This document shows, piece after piece, positions 49,606 to 58,796 of a stretch of 64,000 bases of DNA (the stretch's first letter is position 1; each line of letters starts with the position of its first letter). The stretch lies in the NCBI GenBank assembly GCA_020621865.1, contig JAHRYW010000001.1:267577-331576 (forward strand), in the 5' to 3' direction. The DNA comes from Betaproteobacteria bacterium. Its GTDB lineage: Bacteria; Pseudomonadota; Gammaproteobacteria; Burkholderiales; Rhodocyclaceae. The notes under the pieces are model-generated. The model was given only the letters and a program-made list of their open reading frames with translations, was not told where the DNA came from and did no database searches. The translations under genes and the position numbers were made by a program.

Positions 49606-50050
49606 AGTGGCGGTCATTGAAGGACCGGGTATCTTCATCCCGTTTCCGGACGCGCCCAAGCGGCCGCTACCGTTGGATGAGGTCCGCATCTCGGCAGGTT
49701 TCCCCAGCCCGGCGGCGGACTACGAAGACAATCGTCTCGATATCAATGACTATCTGGTGCGCAATCCAGTCAGTACCTTCTTCTTCTCGGTCGAAGGCGA
49801 TTCGATGCAGGGCGCAGAAATCTTTGCGGGAGACATCCTGGTCGTCGATAAGAGCATCCGGCCGTGTCACGGCCAGATCGTCGTGGCTTTCGTCGATGGC
49901 CAGCGCCTGGTCAAACGGCTGTACCGCCGCAATGGCCGGGTTGCGTTACTGGCCGAGAATCCGCTCTATCTGCCATTGGAAATCCGTGAGGATCAGGAGC
50001 TGTTGGTCTGGGGCGTCGTCATCGGCAAGTTCAAGCGCTTTGGTGCCTGA
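49598..50050 (+). CDS. umuD: DNA polymerase V subunit UmuD
   Basis: A 150-residue LexA-like self-cleaving protein that, once trimmed, activates UmuC. The cleavage site is the AG in RISAGFPSPA; the catalytic Ser is in VEGDSMQGA and the Lys in GQRLVKRLYRR. The ATG at 49598 gives the usual length. Confidence 0.93.
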   Translation: MPEVAVIEGPGIFIPFPDAPKRPLPLDEVRISAGFPSPAADYEDNRLDINDYLVRNPVSTFFFSVEGDSMQGAEIFAGDILVVDKSIRPCHGQIVVAFVDGQRLVKRLYRRNGRVALLAENPLYLPLEIREDQELLVWGVVIGKFKRFGA

Positions 50051-50056
50051 GATGCG

Positions 50057-51343
50057 ATGACCGTTTTTGCCCTGGTCGATTGCAATAACTTCTACGCCTC
50101 CTGCGAGAAGCTGTTCAATCCCGAACTCAAAGATAAACCCGTGGTGGTGCTTTCCAACAACGATGGCTGCGTCGTGGCCCGGTCGGCTGAAGTCAAAGCC
50201 TTGGGCATCCCGATGGGCGTGCCCTGGTTCAAGATACAGCGTGAGGCGAAGCACTATGGGATTGTGGCCTACAGTTCCAACTACGCGCTCTATGCCGACA
50301 TGAGCAATCGGGTGGTGGAGATCTTGTCTGGGTTCTCCCCGAACATCGAGGTCTATTCCATCGATGAAAGCTTCCTGGACCTCTCGGGTTTCGAACGACA
50401 AGGCTATGCTGAATACGGGATGGAAATTCGACAACGGATAGCCGACTGGTTAGGTCTGGCAGTTTGTGTCGGGATCGGCCCGACCAAGACATTGGCTAAG
50501 CTGGCCAACCATTGCGCCAAGAAGCAACTGGCCGGGGAAAACGGCGTCTGTGATTTCACACGTCTGACAACCGCTGATCTCACCTGCCTATTCGAACGCA
50601 TCCCGATCAACGAGATCTGGGGGGTTGGCCGGCAACTCACGGCCAAACTGGAAGCGATGGGTATCAAAACTGTCCGGCAACTACGCGATGCCGATTCCCG
50701 AATGATCCGTGACCGCTTCTCGGTCGTGCTGGAGCGCACGATTCAGGAACTGCGTGGCATCAGCTGTATGGACCTGGAAGAGGTGACTCCGGATCGCCAG
50801 CAGATCATCAGCAGCCGTTCATTCGGAACCTTGATCTACGACCTGGCAGACTTGGAGGAAGCGGTGGCCAGTTACACCGCCCGGGCAGCAGAAAAGCTTC
50901 GCCAGCAGGATTCGTTGGCCGGCGCGGTGCAGGTGATGATCCGGACCAACGTCTTCAAACCAGAAGTGCCGCAGTATCAAAAGGCAGTGACGGTGCCACT
51001 ACCTGAAGCGACTGCCGATACCCGGATGCTTTCTTGCTGGACGCGCCGGGTACTGAAGCGCATATATCGAGCAGGCTACGGCTATCACAAGGCCGGGATA
51101 GCCTTGCTTGATATCCGGCCCAGGGCCAACCAGCAGTTCGGCCTGTTTGTGGCGGATGACCACGCTCGGAGCCGCAACGATCGGCTGATGGGCACCCTGG
51201 ATGCCATCAATGGCCGCTACGGCCGAGGGGCACTCCGGCTAGCGGCAGAGGGTGTTGAGAAACCCTGGCAGATGCGTCGGGGAAATCTATCGCCGCGGTA
51301 TACGACGGAGTGGGATGGGGTGGCCAAGGTTCGTGCAGGCTGA
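50057..51343 (+). CDS. umuC: Translesion DNA polymerase V subunit UmuC
   Basis: A 428-residue Y-family polymerase. The N-terminus FALVDCNNFYASCEKLFNPEL holds the first metal Asp; SIDESFLDLSG holds the catalytic DE pair; VGIGPTKTLAKLANHCAKK follows, and the C-terminal DUF4113 segment includes NDRLMGTLDAINGRYGRGAL. The start is 6 nt after umuD. Complete. Confidence 0.95.
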   Translation: MTVFALVDCNNFYASCEKLFNPELKDKPVVVLSNNDGCVVARSAEVKALGIPMGVPWFKIQREAKHYGIVAYSSNYALYADMSNRVVEILSGFSPNIEVYSIDESFLDLSGFERQGYAEYGMEIRQRIADWLGLAVCVGIGPTKTLAKLANHCAKKQLAGENGVCDFTRLTTADLTCLFERIPINEIWGVGRQLTAKLEAMGIKTVRQLRDADSRMIRDRFSVVLERTIQELRGISCMDLEEVTPDRQQIISSRSFGTLIYDLADLEEAVASYTARAAEKLRQQDSLAGAVQVMIRTNVFKPEVPQYQKAVTVPLPEATADTRMLSCWTRRVLKRIYRAGYGYHKAGIALLDIRPRANQQFGLFVADDHARSRNDRLMGTLDAINGRYGRGALRLAAEGVEKPWQMRRGNLSPRYTTEWDGVAKVRAG

Positions 51344-51469
51344 TACTCGTTGCTTGTTTAAGCAGCCATCATCCATGACAGCCATTGTTGCGTTGAGTGC
51401 TGCTGTGCGGCGGCAAGTTTATTCTTCGCGAGACTGATAAAAGAATCCTCGCTTTACGCCGAGTGATTA

Positions 51470-51497
51470 CAGCGGGCAAAAGCAAGTTCGCCCGCTG
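51470..51497. terminator. Hairpin between umuC and yggL
   Basis: CAGCGGGC (51470-51477)/GCCCGCTG (51490-51497), 12-nt loop. It lies between convergent genes and may terminate both; no clear U-run. Confidence 0.55.
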
Positions 51498-51509
51498 CCA
51501 AATCGTTTA

Positions 51510-51845
51510 TTAATTGGTCAGACTGGCATACCAGGCATCGGAGAGCTCTCGAACGGTCACAGAGCTAAACTCGGAACGACCTTCTAGCCATTGCTTCACT
51601 GCACTGCGATCTTCTTCCGTCGCTGAACCGCCACCGGCCTTGCAGACATAACCACAATCAACGCTACCGCCATAGATAAGGCCACGCTGCTCGATTACGC
51701 CTTCAATGAACGCAATCAACAGTTCTTCCTCGGCGTCGCCTACCAGAGGCGCCTTGAGTTCAGTTTCGACATCGAAGCCCAGTTCCTGGAACTCGTCGAG
51801 GTGAAGTTTTTTGCGCAGACGGCGGGAGCGAGGGTACTTGGCCAT
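51510..51845 (-). CDS. yggL: YggL (DUF469) family ribosome-associated protein
   Basis: A 111-residue protein. The N-terminus RSRRLRKKLHLDEFQELGFDVE and the segment GLIYGGSVDCGYVC match the YggL family, which binds the 50S subunit. The start MAKYPRSRRLRKK is typical. Confidence 0.88.
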   Translation of the reverse strand: MAKYPRSRRLRKKLHLDEFQELGFDVETELKAPLVGDAEEELLIAFIEGVIEQRGLIYGGSVDCGYVCKAGGGSATEEDRSAVKQWLEGRSEFSSVTVRELSDAWYASLTN

Positions 51846-52115
51846 TGGCGTTGCTCGTAGAAATTAAGGAGGCCGGAAGGTATCACATCATGGCCACAAT
51901 CAGCTTTGGCGAAACCTTCCGGAGATCAGGGGGCATCAAGGAGCTTCTTTTTTTGGCAGGACTATTTCGCTGAGAGTCCTTATGAACGTTCCCCGGGTTG
52001 TGTCCAGGTAAGCGCGCATGCGCGCGCGGCGAAGTTCGGCTTCGGGAGACGAAGAAAACACTCTTTTGGGTAATTTCTTGGCGCGCTTCATCAAGAGTTC
52101 GTTCTTTCTGAGCGA
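51846..52115. other. Intergenic region without a supported gene
   Basis: 270 bp. It holds a GC-rich palindrome (GCGCGCATGCGCGC at about 52012-52026) and a poly-T tract, but no frame with protein-like composition. Confidence 0.4.
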
Positions 52116-52379
52116 TCACATCATTCGGGGGGGGCTAGTCTCACCTGGCAGCCCAAAGGCCTCGCGGTGGATGGCGAATAGAACTTTTACGTTGAGCGCC
52201 TCCCCTGGCGCTACGGGAACAAGTGCATCAAGGCCGCAGTACGGGCAAAGCGCAGTTTCTCCGTCGTCGGTCCAAGCGTCGACGAGCCGGGCCGGAAAAA
52301 CCCGCAGGCAGCTTGCGCACCCGCAGATCTCAGCGGCCTTGATGGCTTCGCGATTACTAAAAACCGACGGGCCGGTCAT
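52116..52379 (-). CDS. Small zinc-ribbon cytoplasmic protein
   Basis: An 87-residue protein with CGCASC near residue 19 and CPYCG near 45, a treble-clef or zinc-ribbon pattern, and the segment IKAAEICGCASCLRVFPA. Related small proteins are annotated as hypothetical or cytoplasmic. Its 5' end overlaps the upstream DUF4926 gene by 23 bp, so the two probably form an operon. Confidence 0.75.
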   Translation of the reverse strand: MTGPSVFSNREAIKAAEICGCASCLRVFPARLVDAWTDDGETALCPYCGLDALVPVAPGEALNVKVLFAIHREAFGLPGETSPPRMM

Positions 52380-52566
52380 GGTGGGCTCTCAATAGATCAA
52401 GCGATCTCAACGGCAAGGTGGCGATTGTTTCGCCATTCTCGTCAGCAAATTCGACCAGGAAAACGTCTGGCTCCAGTATCTCCACGACGGTTCCAATCTG
52501 GCCTCGCCGGATGGGCGGGTGATCCGATAACGCGGCGACAGTCTCCAGTAACTGTAGGTTTTCCAT
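52357..52566 (-). CDS. DUF4926-family small protein
   Basis: A 69-residue protein: LLETVAALSDHPPIRRGQIGTVVEILEPDVFLVEFADENGE is the SH3-like core of DUF4926. These genes often pair with toxin- or mobile-element-associated partners. It lies just outside the Tn7-like module. Confidence 0.75.
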   Translation of the reverse strand: MENLQLLETVAALSDHPPIRRGQIGTVVEILEPDVFLVEFADENGETIATLPLRSLDLLRAHHDRPVGF

Positions 52567-52689
52567 TTCCCTCGTTGGCACCCTATTTGTGTCGATTACC
52601 CGGCAAGCGCCGTGAAGCAATCATGTGGCAACTAGCGGGTCACAGTCGACTGATGGCATCTTGCTCAACAAGATATCGGCCATTGGTAG

Positions 52690-54093
52690 TTACGATGGTT
52701 CGGGCATTTCTTTCTGGCTGTGGTTATCGTATGTGAGCGCATCTTTGTATTTGTCCAAAACTTCAAGGGCAGCTCTCCTAATCTCTGCATCTGCAAACGG
52801 TAGCCCCTGTTTTTCCAAGGCTTTTCCGATCTTTCTTCGGCTGATTGGCCGCGGTTCAGACAGCATATTTTCAGTAATCTCTTTTGTTTTCTTGATTTTT
52901 TCGGCTCGCTTGTGCGCTGTATTAATTGAGATCACTTGGCGGCGTCGTTTTGCCGCCTGCCGACAGAGGTCGGGGAAGTGATATAGCAAAAAGCGAAGCT
53001 TGATGCCAAGTGCCTCAGAAATCTCCGGTTGCGAAAGGGGGGGATCGGATTCTAAAAGACCTATTAAACGCTCTCTCAGAGTTCTAAGTTCTTCGTGGCT
53101 CAGTTTAACTTTGGGTTTGCTTGTTGTTTTGTTCAAATATTTGTTGATATGAGTAACTTCCGACGAAATTTCTTCTGTAAGCAGCTGAAGAGGCATTTTT
53201 TGTAATCGGAAACACAATTCCAAAAACGTTTCCATGCGGGGCCGGATCATTTTGTTTTTCCAGTTAGCGATCATGTGCCGGCTGAATCCTAAATCCTTCT
53301 CAAAGAAAGACATTTTGCCGTCACTTAGAACTTCGCAATATTGATCTACACGGGCGACCAAGAGTTCACGGGAAGCAATTTGTTCAGCCCTTGAGTTATT
53401 GGCAACAATTTGTTCAATGGCGGCAGTCATGAATTTATCTCGAATAGATATTTCCTTGGTTTGCTTAGTGCTGGTATTGCTTATGGCAGGGGTTCCCAAC
53501 CAAGCTCCGCAGTGGGTGCAATAGCCGAGCATTGCATGTGGTGCTACAAAGGCCTGGCATTTGCCGCATGCTGAACAGGTATCTTCTAGATGGCACTGAT
53601 GGCTGCTGCATATTCGCGTCGCTCGGAGATACCAAAGCAACGGGTAGTAAATTTCAGAGCCGGCTTGGTCAAATTCGTCCAGGCACATTGGACAAATTCC
53701 TACGTGATCACGAAGCAGTCCCGATCCTTTGGGGTCAAGGAGATCTCGCCAAGGAAGGAGTGTGAGATTTTTAAGATTTGCTCGCTGAGTTAACTTCTCA
53801 AGCGCGTTGCTAAATCGAGCGGCATAGTTGACGTATGAATTAATAGTCCGCGAATACCCATAGCTGAAGCTACTTAACGATGTTTCGAAACTAAGGTCAG
53901 TCATTGGCACTATGATTGATTTAACCAGGATATGAGGCCTTACTACATGCTTATATGCAAGTCGGGTCATGTAAGAAATCAAGGCTTCACATTTCGGCGT
54001 ATCGATCCCTTTGGGTTCGAGGGAAACCAGCCTGGAGCGAGTAGGAATTTCGACTGAAGGGATTTCGAATGATTCAAGAAGCTCAAGCTGCAT
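52690..54093 (-). CDS. TniQ/TnsD-family target-selection protein
   Basis: A 467-residue transposition protein from the ATG at 54093 (SD GGGGGAG; overlaps tnsC by 11 nt). A longer frame from 54189 would overlap tnsC by 107 nt. Zinc-finger cysteines CPMCLDEF, CSSHQCHLEDTCSACGKCQ and CTHCGAWLG define the TniQ domain. The C-terminal region has HTH-like segments (FFEKDLGFSRHMIANWKNKM), as in TnsD, which binds a fixed attachment site. The target here is unknown. Confidence 0.85.
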   Translation of the reverse strand: MQLELLESFEIPSVEIPTRSRLVSLEPKGIDTPKCEALISYMTRLAYKHVVRPHILVKSIIVPMTDLSFETSLSSFSYGYSRTINSYVNYAARFSNALEKLTQRANLKNLTLLPWRDLLDPKGSGLLRDHVGICPMCLDEFDQAGSEIYYPLLWYLRATRICSSHQCHLEDTCSACGKCQAFVAPHAMLGYCTHCGAWLGTPAISNTSTKQTKEISIRDKFMTAAIEQIVANNSRAEQIASRELLVARVDQYCEVLSDGKMSFFEKDLGFSRHMIANWKNKMIRPRMETFLELCFRLQKMPLQLLTEEISSEVTHINKYLNKTTSKPKVKLSHEELRTLRERLIGLLESDPPLSQPEISEALGIKLRFLLYHFPDLCRQAAKRRRQVISINTAHKRAEKIKKTKEITENMLSEPRPISRRKIGKALEKQGLPFADAEIRRAALEVLDKYKDALTYDNHSQKEMPEPS

Positions 54094-55261
54094 GTGGCAC
54101 TCCCCCCACAGGATCTCTACTGGGGCCACGTGTCCCAGGACGTTTTTGACCTCTATTCGACTTTTTTGCGGCAGTTCCCTCTTGATCATCAGCAGAATGG
54201 AAATTTTTTGTGATTACATCGAGCGACGGTGTTATCTTCAGCCCTAATTCACGAGCAATTTCGTCGTCTGCTATATCTTCTAATTGAGCTTCCCCTTTCT
54301 TCGTTTCCGTAATCATTAACTTTAACGATTTATTGCTCCATCGAGTGGATTCAAGTATTTCTCTAGTCAAAATACGTTGCTCGGACATCAAGGCCTTCCA
54401 CAATGCACGTTTGAACCATTTTTTTAGTAGCCCAATCGTGCCGAGAGAGTTTTGAAAAAAATAATCAATGTGCTCAATCAGATCATCTTCTTTCTGGATT
54501 GGCATTCCCTCCAGAAGGCTAAAGACACAATTTATAAATGCCATCCCATAGGGGTTTTTCGGATCAGAAAACTCTCTTGTCGAATAGCTCGAAAAATGAA
54601 TTACCTCAGTGCGCCGCGTTAACTGTCCGTTCAGTTCAAGTATGCGCAGCAGGGTGTAGTCTCCCGCTAAAATTATTGGTATGTGAAGCTCTTGAGCAAT
54701 GCTTTTGATGATTTCAAACTGGACTCTTGCTGGGATAGAGGTTTTTGTAATTAGCATATGTCCTGCTTCGTCAAGCAGGAGATATTTTGTGTTCCTATGG
54801 ACGAAGGCATTCCGAACAGCTCGGCGTAATTCTTCGCGAACCAGAAATCTGATTGTAGATATGATTTCCCCATTCAGAAGAGCTTCCGGATGAAGGATGA
54901 CTTTTCTCTTTATGAGAACATCATTGAATTTTTCGAGTAACCGGGAAAAAAAATCTTTCCAGTTGAAATTACCATCCTGAGGGGACGCCAGCTGCACGTA
55001 GATGACCGGAATCATCCCCGGATCTTTGTCCATTTCGACCTTATAGCGATTGAAGATATCTGCCTCAAGACGTCTTAATAATGTCGATTTACCGCACCCG
55101 GATGGACCGACCAGCAAATATAATTCTTCGACATTTTCTGGCTCTTGATTGATGACCCATACGAGGCTGTCGTAGGCTTCCTTGAGTTTTAGATGCGCCA
55201 CTTGCTTGCTGTGGTACTTGCGAATAATTGCGACGGGATCTAGGGATATATCGGTGCTCAT
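54083..55261 (-). CDS. tnsC: TnsC-like AAA+ transposition regulator
   Basis: A 392-residue AAA+ ATPase. Walker A is LLVGPSGCGKSTLLRRL and Walker B KYLLLDEAGHML; sensor residues lie in IILAGDYTLLRIL. It connects TniQ to the transposase and checks target sites. The gene lies between TnsAB and TniQ in the usual order, and its ATG is directly after the TnsAB stop. Confidence 0.88.
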   Translation of the reverse strand: MSTDISLDPVAIIRKYHSKQVAHLKLKEAYDSLVWVINQEPENVEELYLLVGPSGCGKSTLLRRLEADIFNRYKVEMDKDPGMIPVIYVQLASPQDGNFNWKDFFSRLLEKFNDVLIKRKVILHPEALLNGEIISTIRFLVREELRRAVRNAFVHRNTKYLLLDEAGHMLITKTSIPARVQFEIIKSIAQELHIPIILAGDYTLLRILELNGQLTRRTEVIHFSSYSTREFSDPKNPYGMAFINCVFSLLEGMPIQKEDDLIEHIDYFFQNSLGTIGLLKKWFKRALWKALMSEQRILTREILESTRWSNKSLKLMITETKKGEAQLEDIADDEIARELGLKITPSLDVITKNFHSADDQEGTAAKKSNRGQKRPGTRGPSRDPVGGVPHAA

Positions 55262-55264
55262 GAG

Positions 55265-57931
55265 TTAGAAGTCCTCAAGCAGTTTTGGGGCGGCGAAGGT
55301 GGGCAATAACTTTGGACTAACTGCATTCGCAACCGAGACCTTGCCCTCCTTTGGAGTATTGATTGCCGTATTGGCACTCGAACTTTCGCTATCCATTTGT
55401 CGTTGTAAATCGAGTACTTCGTTAGCTTCCGCACTTATCAGAAAACTCGCCAAATTTTGCGCGTTTATCGTGATGTGCAGCCCCAACAACTTGGCTTTCA
55501 ATCGCAGATGATTTGTTGAGATGCGAATCTGCTTTTCGGTGTAGTCTTTAAATATTGCGTAATACTCGGAGTAACAGATCTCCCAAGCTCTGTTAATAAA
55601 TACATATGCAATCCCGAAATTTGCAGGGTCGTAACGCACATCAAGACGAGTACCCCTCACCCCTGGAAGGTCCATCTCTGTACATCGGTAGTAGAGGTAA
55701 TTAATTTTGACCCCTTTGGCCGTGACCTTGGCTGTTCCCTTCGATGTTGATGGGCAGGTCAAAATAATTAGCGTTTGTGTATAGCTAAAAAATGAATGGC
55801 TTCTCTCTCCAAACGTTTGAATGCCCTGTACAAGTGCAGTTTTTGGACTATGTCCCAAGGTGCTGTGAGTATTTGTGTGGTAGACATTCGACAGGTATTC
55901 CTGAAGCCTTACCAATAGTCGCTCGTAGGTCCATACCGCCTTAAGCGAAGGGTCGACATCTCGCCCGATTTGCCGTGGGTTCATGTCGTTGGTCGCACCA
56001 AGCAGATTCGATATGAACTGATCTATCGTCGTTTGAAAGATGCGCTCGACCACTGAGCCAAATTTTGGTTTGCCTTTGGGGCGGTCCTTTTTGTGGCTTT
56101 CTAGACGGCTAATCAGTGTCTCAAAGTAGATTGATTGAAAATCGGGGCCGTTATCGACAACAATCCAATGGGGAATACGCCCATGACAACGGATGCACTC
56201 GCGAATCACCATCATGCAGCTGCGATAGGATGGTGGGTCAAAGCTTAAATATATAGCCAAGACATAACGGCTAAAGGCGTCAATCAATAGTGTGAGCCAG
56301 ATTGTCTGTAGCGTGTGTTTTCCCGAGTTGGAGCGGGTTTTTATTGGAAGCGGTGTGTGATCAATATGCCCAATGTGGAATGGTCGGTTGCCGTGGCGAG
56401 GTGTGGTGTATTCGAGGACTAAGTAGGGTGGTTCTTCGTTGTAGGCAGCCTTTTCGCCAACACGTCCTTTGGTCTGTTCGTGTGACTGGTGCTTTTTGAT
56501 CATTTTTCCAAATGATCTGAGACTTAGCGGCGTTACGGCTTGCTCTTCACATACATTCAAATAGATGCCATGACAAAGCGTGGCAGATCTTTGAGCATCA
56601 GTATTCCAGTATTTGGTATAGACATTGATGGCGAGCTCGTAGGCTTGAGGGTCACATTTTTGTTTGTGGTTTCCCTGCGTTCCGTGCCGATCGGGTATCA
56701 GTCCGACGAATCCAATGCCAAATTCGATTTGGGCAGCGCGATAGCTTGCCAACCAGTACGCAATTGATCTGCTCTGGTTTTTTGTCAGTGGGTTGTCTTG
56801 ATCAGGGGTTCCGAACAATATTTGATAGCGCCAGTTGGCGGTCTGGAGCTGGGCGGTTGTAGTGCTTCGGAAAAATTTATCTGCAAGCTTTGCTCGAGGA
56901 TCTTCTCCCTCCGCAAACGGAACGATTTTTCCATTTCGGGCAAGCGCGTGAAGATGCTCGTATTTCAATTCAATGATTGGTAGCTCCTCCCGGTTGAGAG
57001 GTATGGCGCTAATGCCATTTACTCCTGCGTTGACGATTTGCCAAGATCTACCATCCCACTCAAATCGCCGGCCCGGAGAAGGATCGAAGGAAGCGATGCT
57101 AGGCGTCTTAAGACCAACGCTGGTGTACGCAATGGTCTGATATGCCGTTGCACTGACCCCATCTCGGAACAATAGAGCTTGATCAGGGTTCGAAATGCGG
57201 TTGGTTTGAAAGTCAAAATAGACTTTCTTGGTTACGATTAGTCCATAAAGACTGTCTGAGTCGACCGGTTCAGGACCAAAAATCAGATCGTTTACAGTCA
57301 GCCAACTCGACTCCGATAGCCGCCCTTCGATAATCCTGAGCGCATCTGGTGAAATTTTCAGCTCGGATGGAGGTACCTTCAAATAATCGCAAAAGAACTC
57401 GTAGTTCTCGAGCGCGATCCAGTTATTGTCTTTAGACGATCTGACGATAAATTTGCAGCCAAGCTTTTGGGCAGCAATTTCGGCGGGGGGGCTCCGCCAG
57501 TTTCCGTGCTCATCAACTGTAAAGCGATTGGGCTGAGCCTGAGCGAGCTGCAGCAGATCCGCTTCAGTTTTGCACTCCACAAAAAAGAGAGAGTCCTGGC
57601 CGATGGCAAAAATATCTGGGGTGATTTCAGGATGGACGGGCTTGCCATTGGGATTGATGTAATCAATTCGCAGCCGGCAGGGCTGACTATAGAATTCATA
57701 AATTAAGTCGTCGTTTTCAAATTCTTCAAAAGCGGCATATTCGGTATTGAAGGCTTCTGCCTCGAGCACGAACCCCATTTTTATAGAACTAAATCTGCAC
57801 GGGGTATTTTTTGTGCCGCCTCCGACCGAACGGATTGGCGCATTTTTTCGGATCCAGCGGATTTTATGGCGTGCCTCTGTAGCGGTACCTAGGCGATCAA
57901 ACAGGTTTTCAAGTGCAATATCTTCCAGCAT
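55265..57931 (-). CDS. TnsA-TnsB fusion transposase (Tn7-like)
   Basis: An 888-residue fused transposase. The N-terminal 200 residues form a TnsA-like restriction-endonuclease fold: EYAAFEEFENDDLIYEFYSQP, then the metal motif TPDIFAIGQDSLFFVECK. A helical DNA-binding region follows, then an rve/DDE domain with Asp in LLIDAFSRYVLA, Asp in WIVVDNGPDFQS and Glu in SVVERIFQTT, and a Mu-type C-terminal barrel. The fusion cuts both strands (TnsA 5' and TnsB 3'), giving cut-and-paste movement. The ATG at 57931 has GGAGGAG 5 nt upstream. Codon use is AT-rich relative to the core genes. Confidence 0.9.
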   Translation of the reverse strand: MLEDIALENLFDRLGTATEARHKIRWIRKNAPIRSVGGGTKNTPCRFSSIKMGFVLEAEAFNTEYAAFEEFENDDLIYEFYSQPCRLRIDYINPNGKPVHPEITPDIFAIGQDSLFFVECKTEADLLQLAQAQPNRFTVDEHGNWRSPPAEIAAQKLGCKFIVRSSKDNNWIALENYEFFCDYLKVPPSELKISPDALRIIEGRLSESSWLTVNDLIFGPEPVDSDSLYGLIVTKKVYFDFQTNRISNPDQALLFRDGVSATAYQTIAYTSVGLKTPSIASFDPSPGRRFEWDGRSWQIVNAGVNGISAIPLNREELPIIELKYEHLHALARNGKIVPFAEGEDPRAKLADKFFRSTTTAQLQTANWRYQILFGTPDQDNPLTKNQSRSIAYWLASYRAAQIEFGIGFVGLIPDRHGTQGNHKQKCDPQAYELAINVYTKYWNTDAQRSATLCHGIYLNVCEEQAVTPLSLRSFGKMIKKHQSHEQTKGRVGEKAAYNEEPPYLVLEYTTPRHGNRPFHIGHIDHTPLPIKTRSNSGKHTLQTIWLTLLIDAFSRYVLAIYLSFDPPSYRSCMMVIRECIRCHGRIPHWIVVDNGPDFQSIYFETLISRLESHKKDRPKGKPKFGSVVERIFQTTIDQFISNLLGATNDMNPRQIGRDVDPSLKAVWTYERLLVRLQEYLSNVYHTNTHSTLGHSPKTALVQGIQTFGERSHSFFSYTQTLIILTCPSTSKGTAKVTAKGVKINYLYYRCTEMDLPGVRGTRLDVRYDPANFGIAYVFINRAWEICYSEYYAIFKDYTEKQIRISTNHLRLKAKLLGLHITINAQNLASFLISAEANEVLDLQRQMDSESSSANTAINTPKEGKVSVANAVSPKLLPTFAAPKLLEDF

Positions 57932-58291
57932 CAGCTCCTCCAAAGAGCGGGTTGGGGCACTAACCTCAAGGACGTCAGTGCAACATGAACAAATGGAGTG
58001 GCGATCAGGCGTGATTCGGCCTAATTTCGTCGGGCTGATGGCTTCTAATGAATGTGCGAGAGGGAGGGCATGGTTGGCTCCTTGAACAAACTAACGCTTG
58101 AGGGCCAGAGAGGTGCGCACTAGGACAAACTACGAGCGTACCTGCGCGATTGCCCCCCTTGACGATAGGGGGCAACTGCGTAAAATGAAGCCAGTCCCGA
58201 GTCCAATCGGATGACTTCAACGGCCCGAGCGTTCCCGCGCTTTTTGGGCCGTTTTTCTTTTCTCTGATTGTTGTTTAGCTATCTTTTGAGG
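57932..58291. other. Non-coding region upstream of TnsAB with repeats and hairpin
   Basis: 360 bp. It contains three direct GRACAAAY words (57988-57995, 58084-58091, 58123-58130), candidate TnsB-binding sites of a transposon end. A hairpin TTGCCCCC/GGGGGCAA lies at 58150-58175. I could not identify a definite TGT/ACA terminus. Confidence 0.45.
58219..58260 (+). terminator. Intrinsic terminator on plus strand
   Basis: AACGGCCC (58219-58226) pairs with GGGCCGTT (58246-58253), followed by TTTTCTTTT. No upstream plus-strand gene is visible, so the terminated transcript may be a small RNA or the end of a gene interrupted by the transposon. Confidence 0.65.
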
Positions 58292-58558
58292 CTATTCCAC
58301 GTCAGCTCCCTTGCATTTGTTGCGCTGCGATGCCAGCCAGCGTGCCAAGTCTTGAACCAAGGCAAATTTTCCTCGCCGTAATGGAATTGAAAATACTGCT
58401 ATCGGTACTGTCTTGCGAGATAAAGCTTGCCGAAAAGCCTCCATAGTGGAGTAGCCGAGGGCGGCCCTGAGGTGTTCACCGGTAATCATCGGTCCATGCA
58501 GACGTAGCAGTCGATCTTCAATTTCTGTCTGTAACGATGTTGAATCCTTAGAGTTCAC
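58292..58558 (-). CDS. Small putative DNA-binding protein of the transposon region
   Basis: An 88-residue protein with helical N-terminus and a segment (MITGEHLRAALGYSTMEAFRQALSRKTVPIAVFSIPLRRGKFALVQDLARWL) resembling an AlpA/excisionase-type winged helix. No certain family. It is co-directional with the transposition genes and may regulate them. Confidence 0.65.
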   Translation of the reverse strand: MNSKDSTSLQTEIEDRLLRLHGPMITGEHLRAALGYSTMEAFRQALSRKTVPIAVFSIPLRRGKFALVQDLARWLASQRNKCKGADVE

Positions 58559-58796
58559 AGAGGCTGGTCACGGCTAGTTATATTGGGCATTGATCGTATT
58601 GCCACAAAGACCGACCGTCGAGTCGCAAAAATGCTACCAAAATCAGGCAGAATCTCGCTATGTTGGTGATAGAACTTTTACTCTAGTAGTCATTAGAAAA
58701 TCGGACAATTTGTCTGTATATGCCGTATTTTTCTAAATTCACAATTTATCTGGCTGTTGCTGGTGTGGTAGATGATTTTGCTTCCTGAGCGCCCCC

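Noticed and set aside
51883-52119. 78-residue minus-strand frame between yggL and the zinc-ribbon gene
   Set aside because: Rich in R, S and P, crosses a GC palindrome and lacks conserved features.
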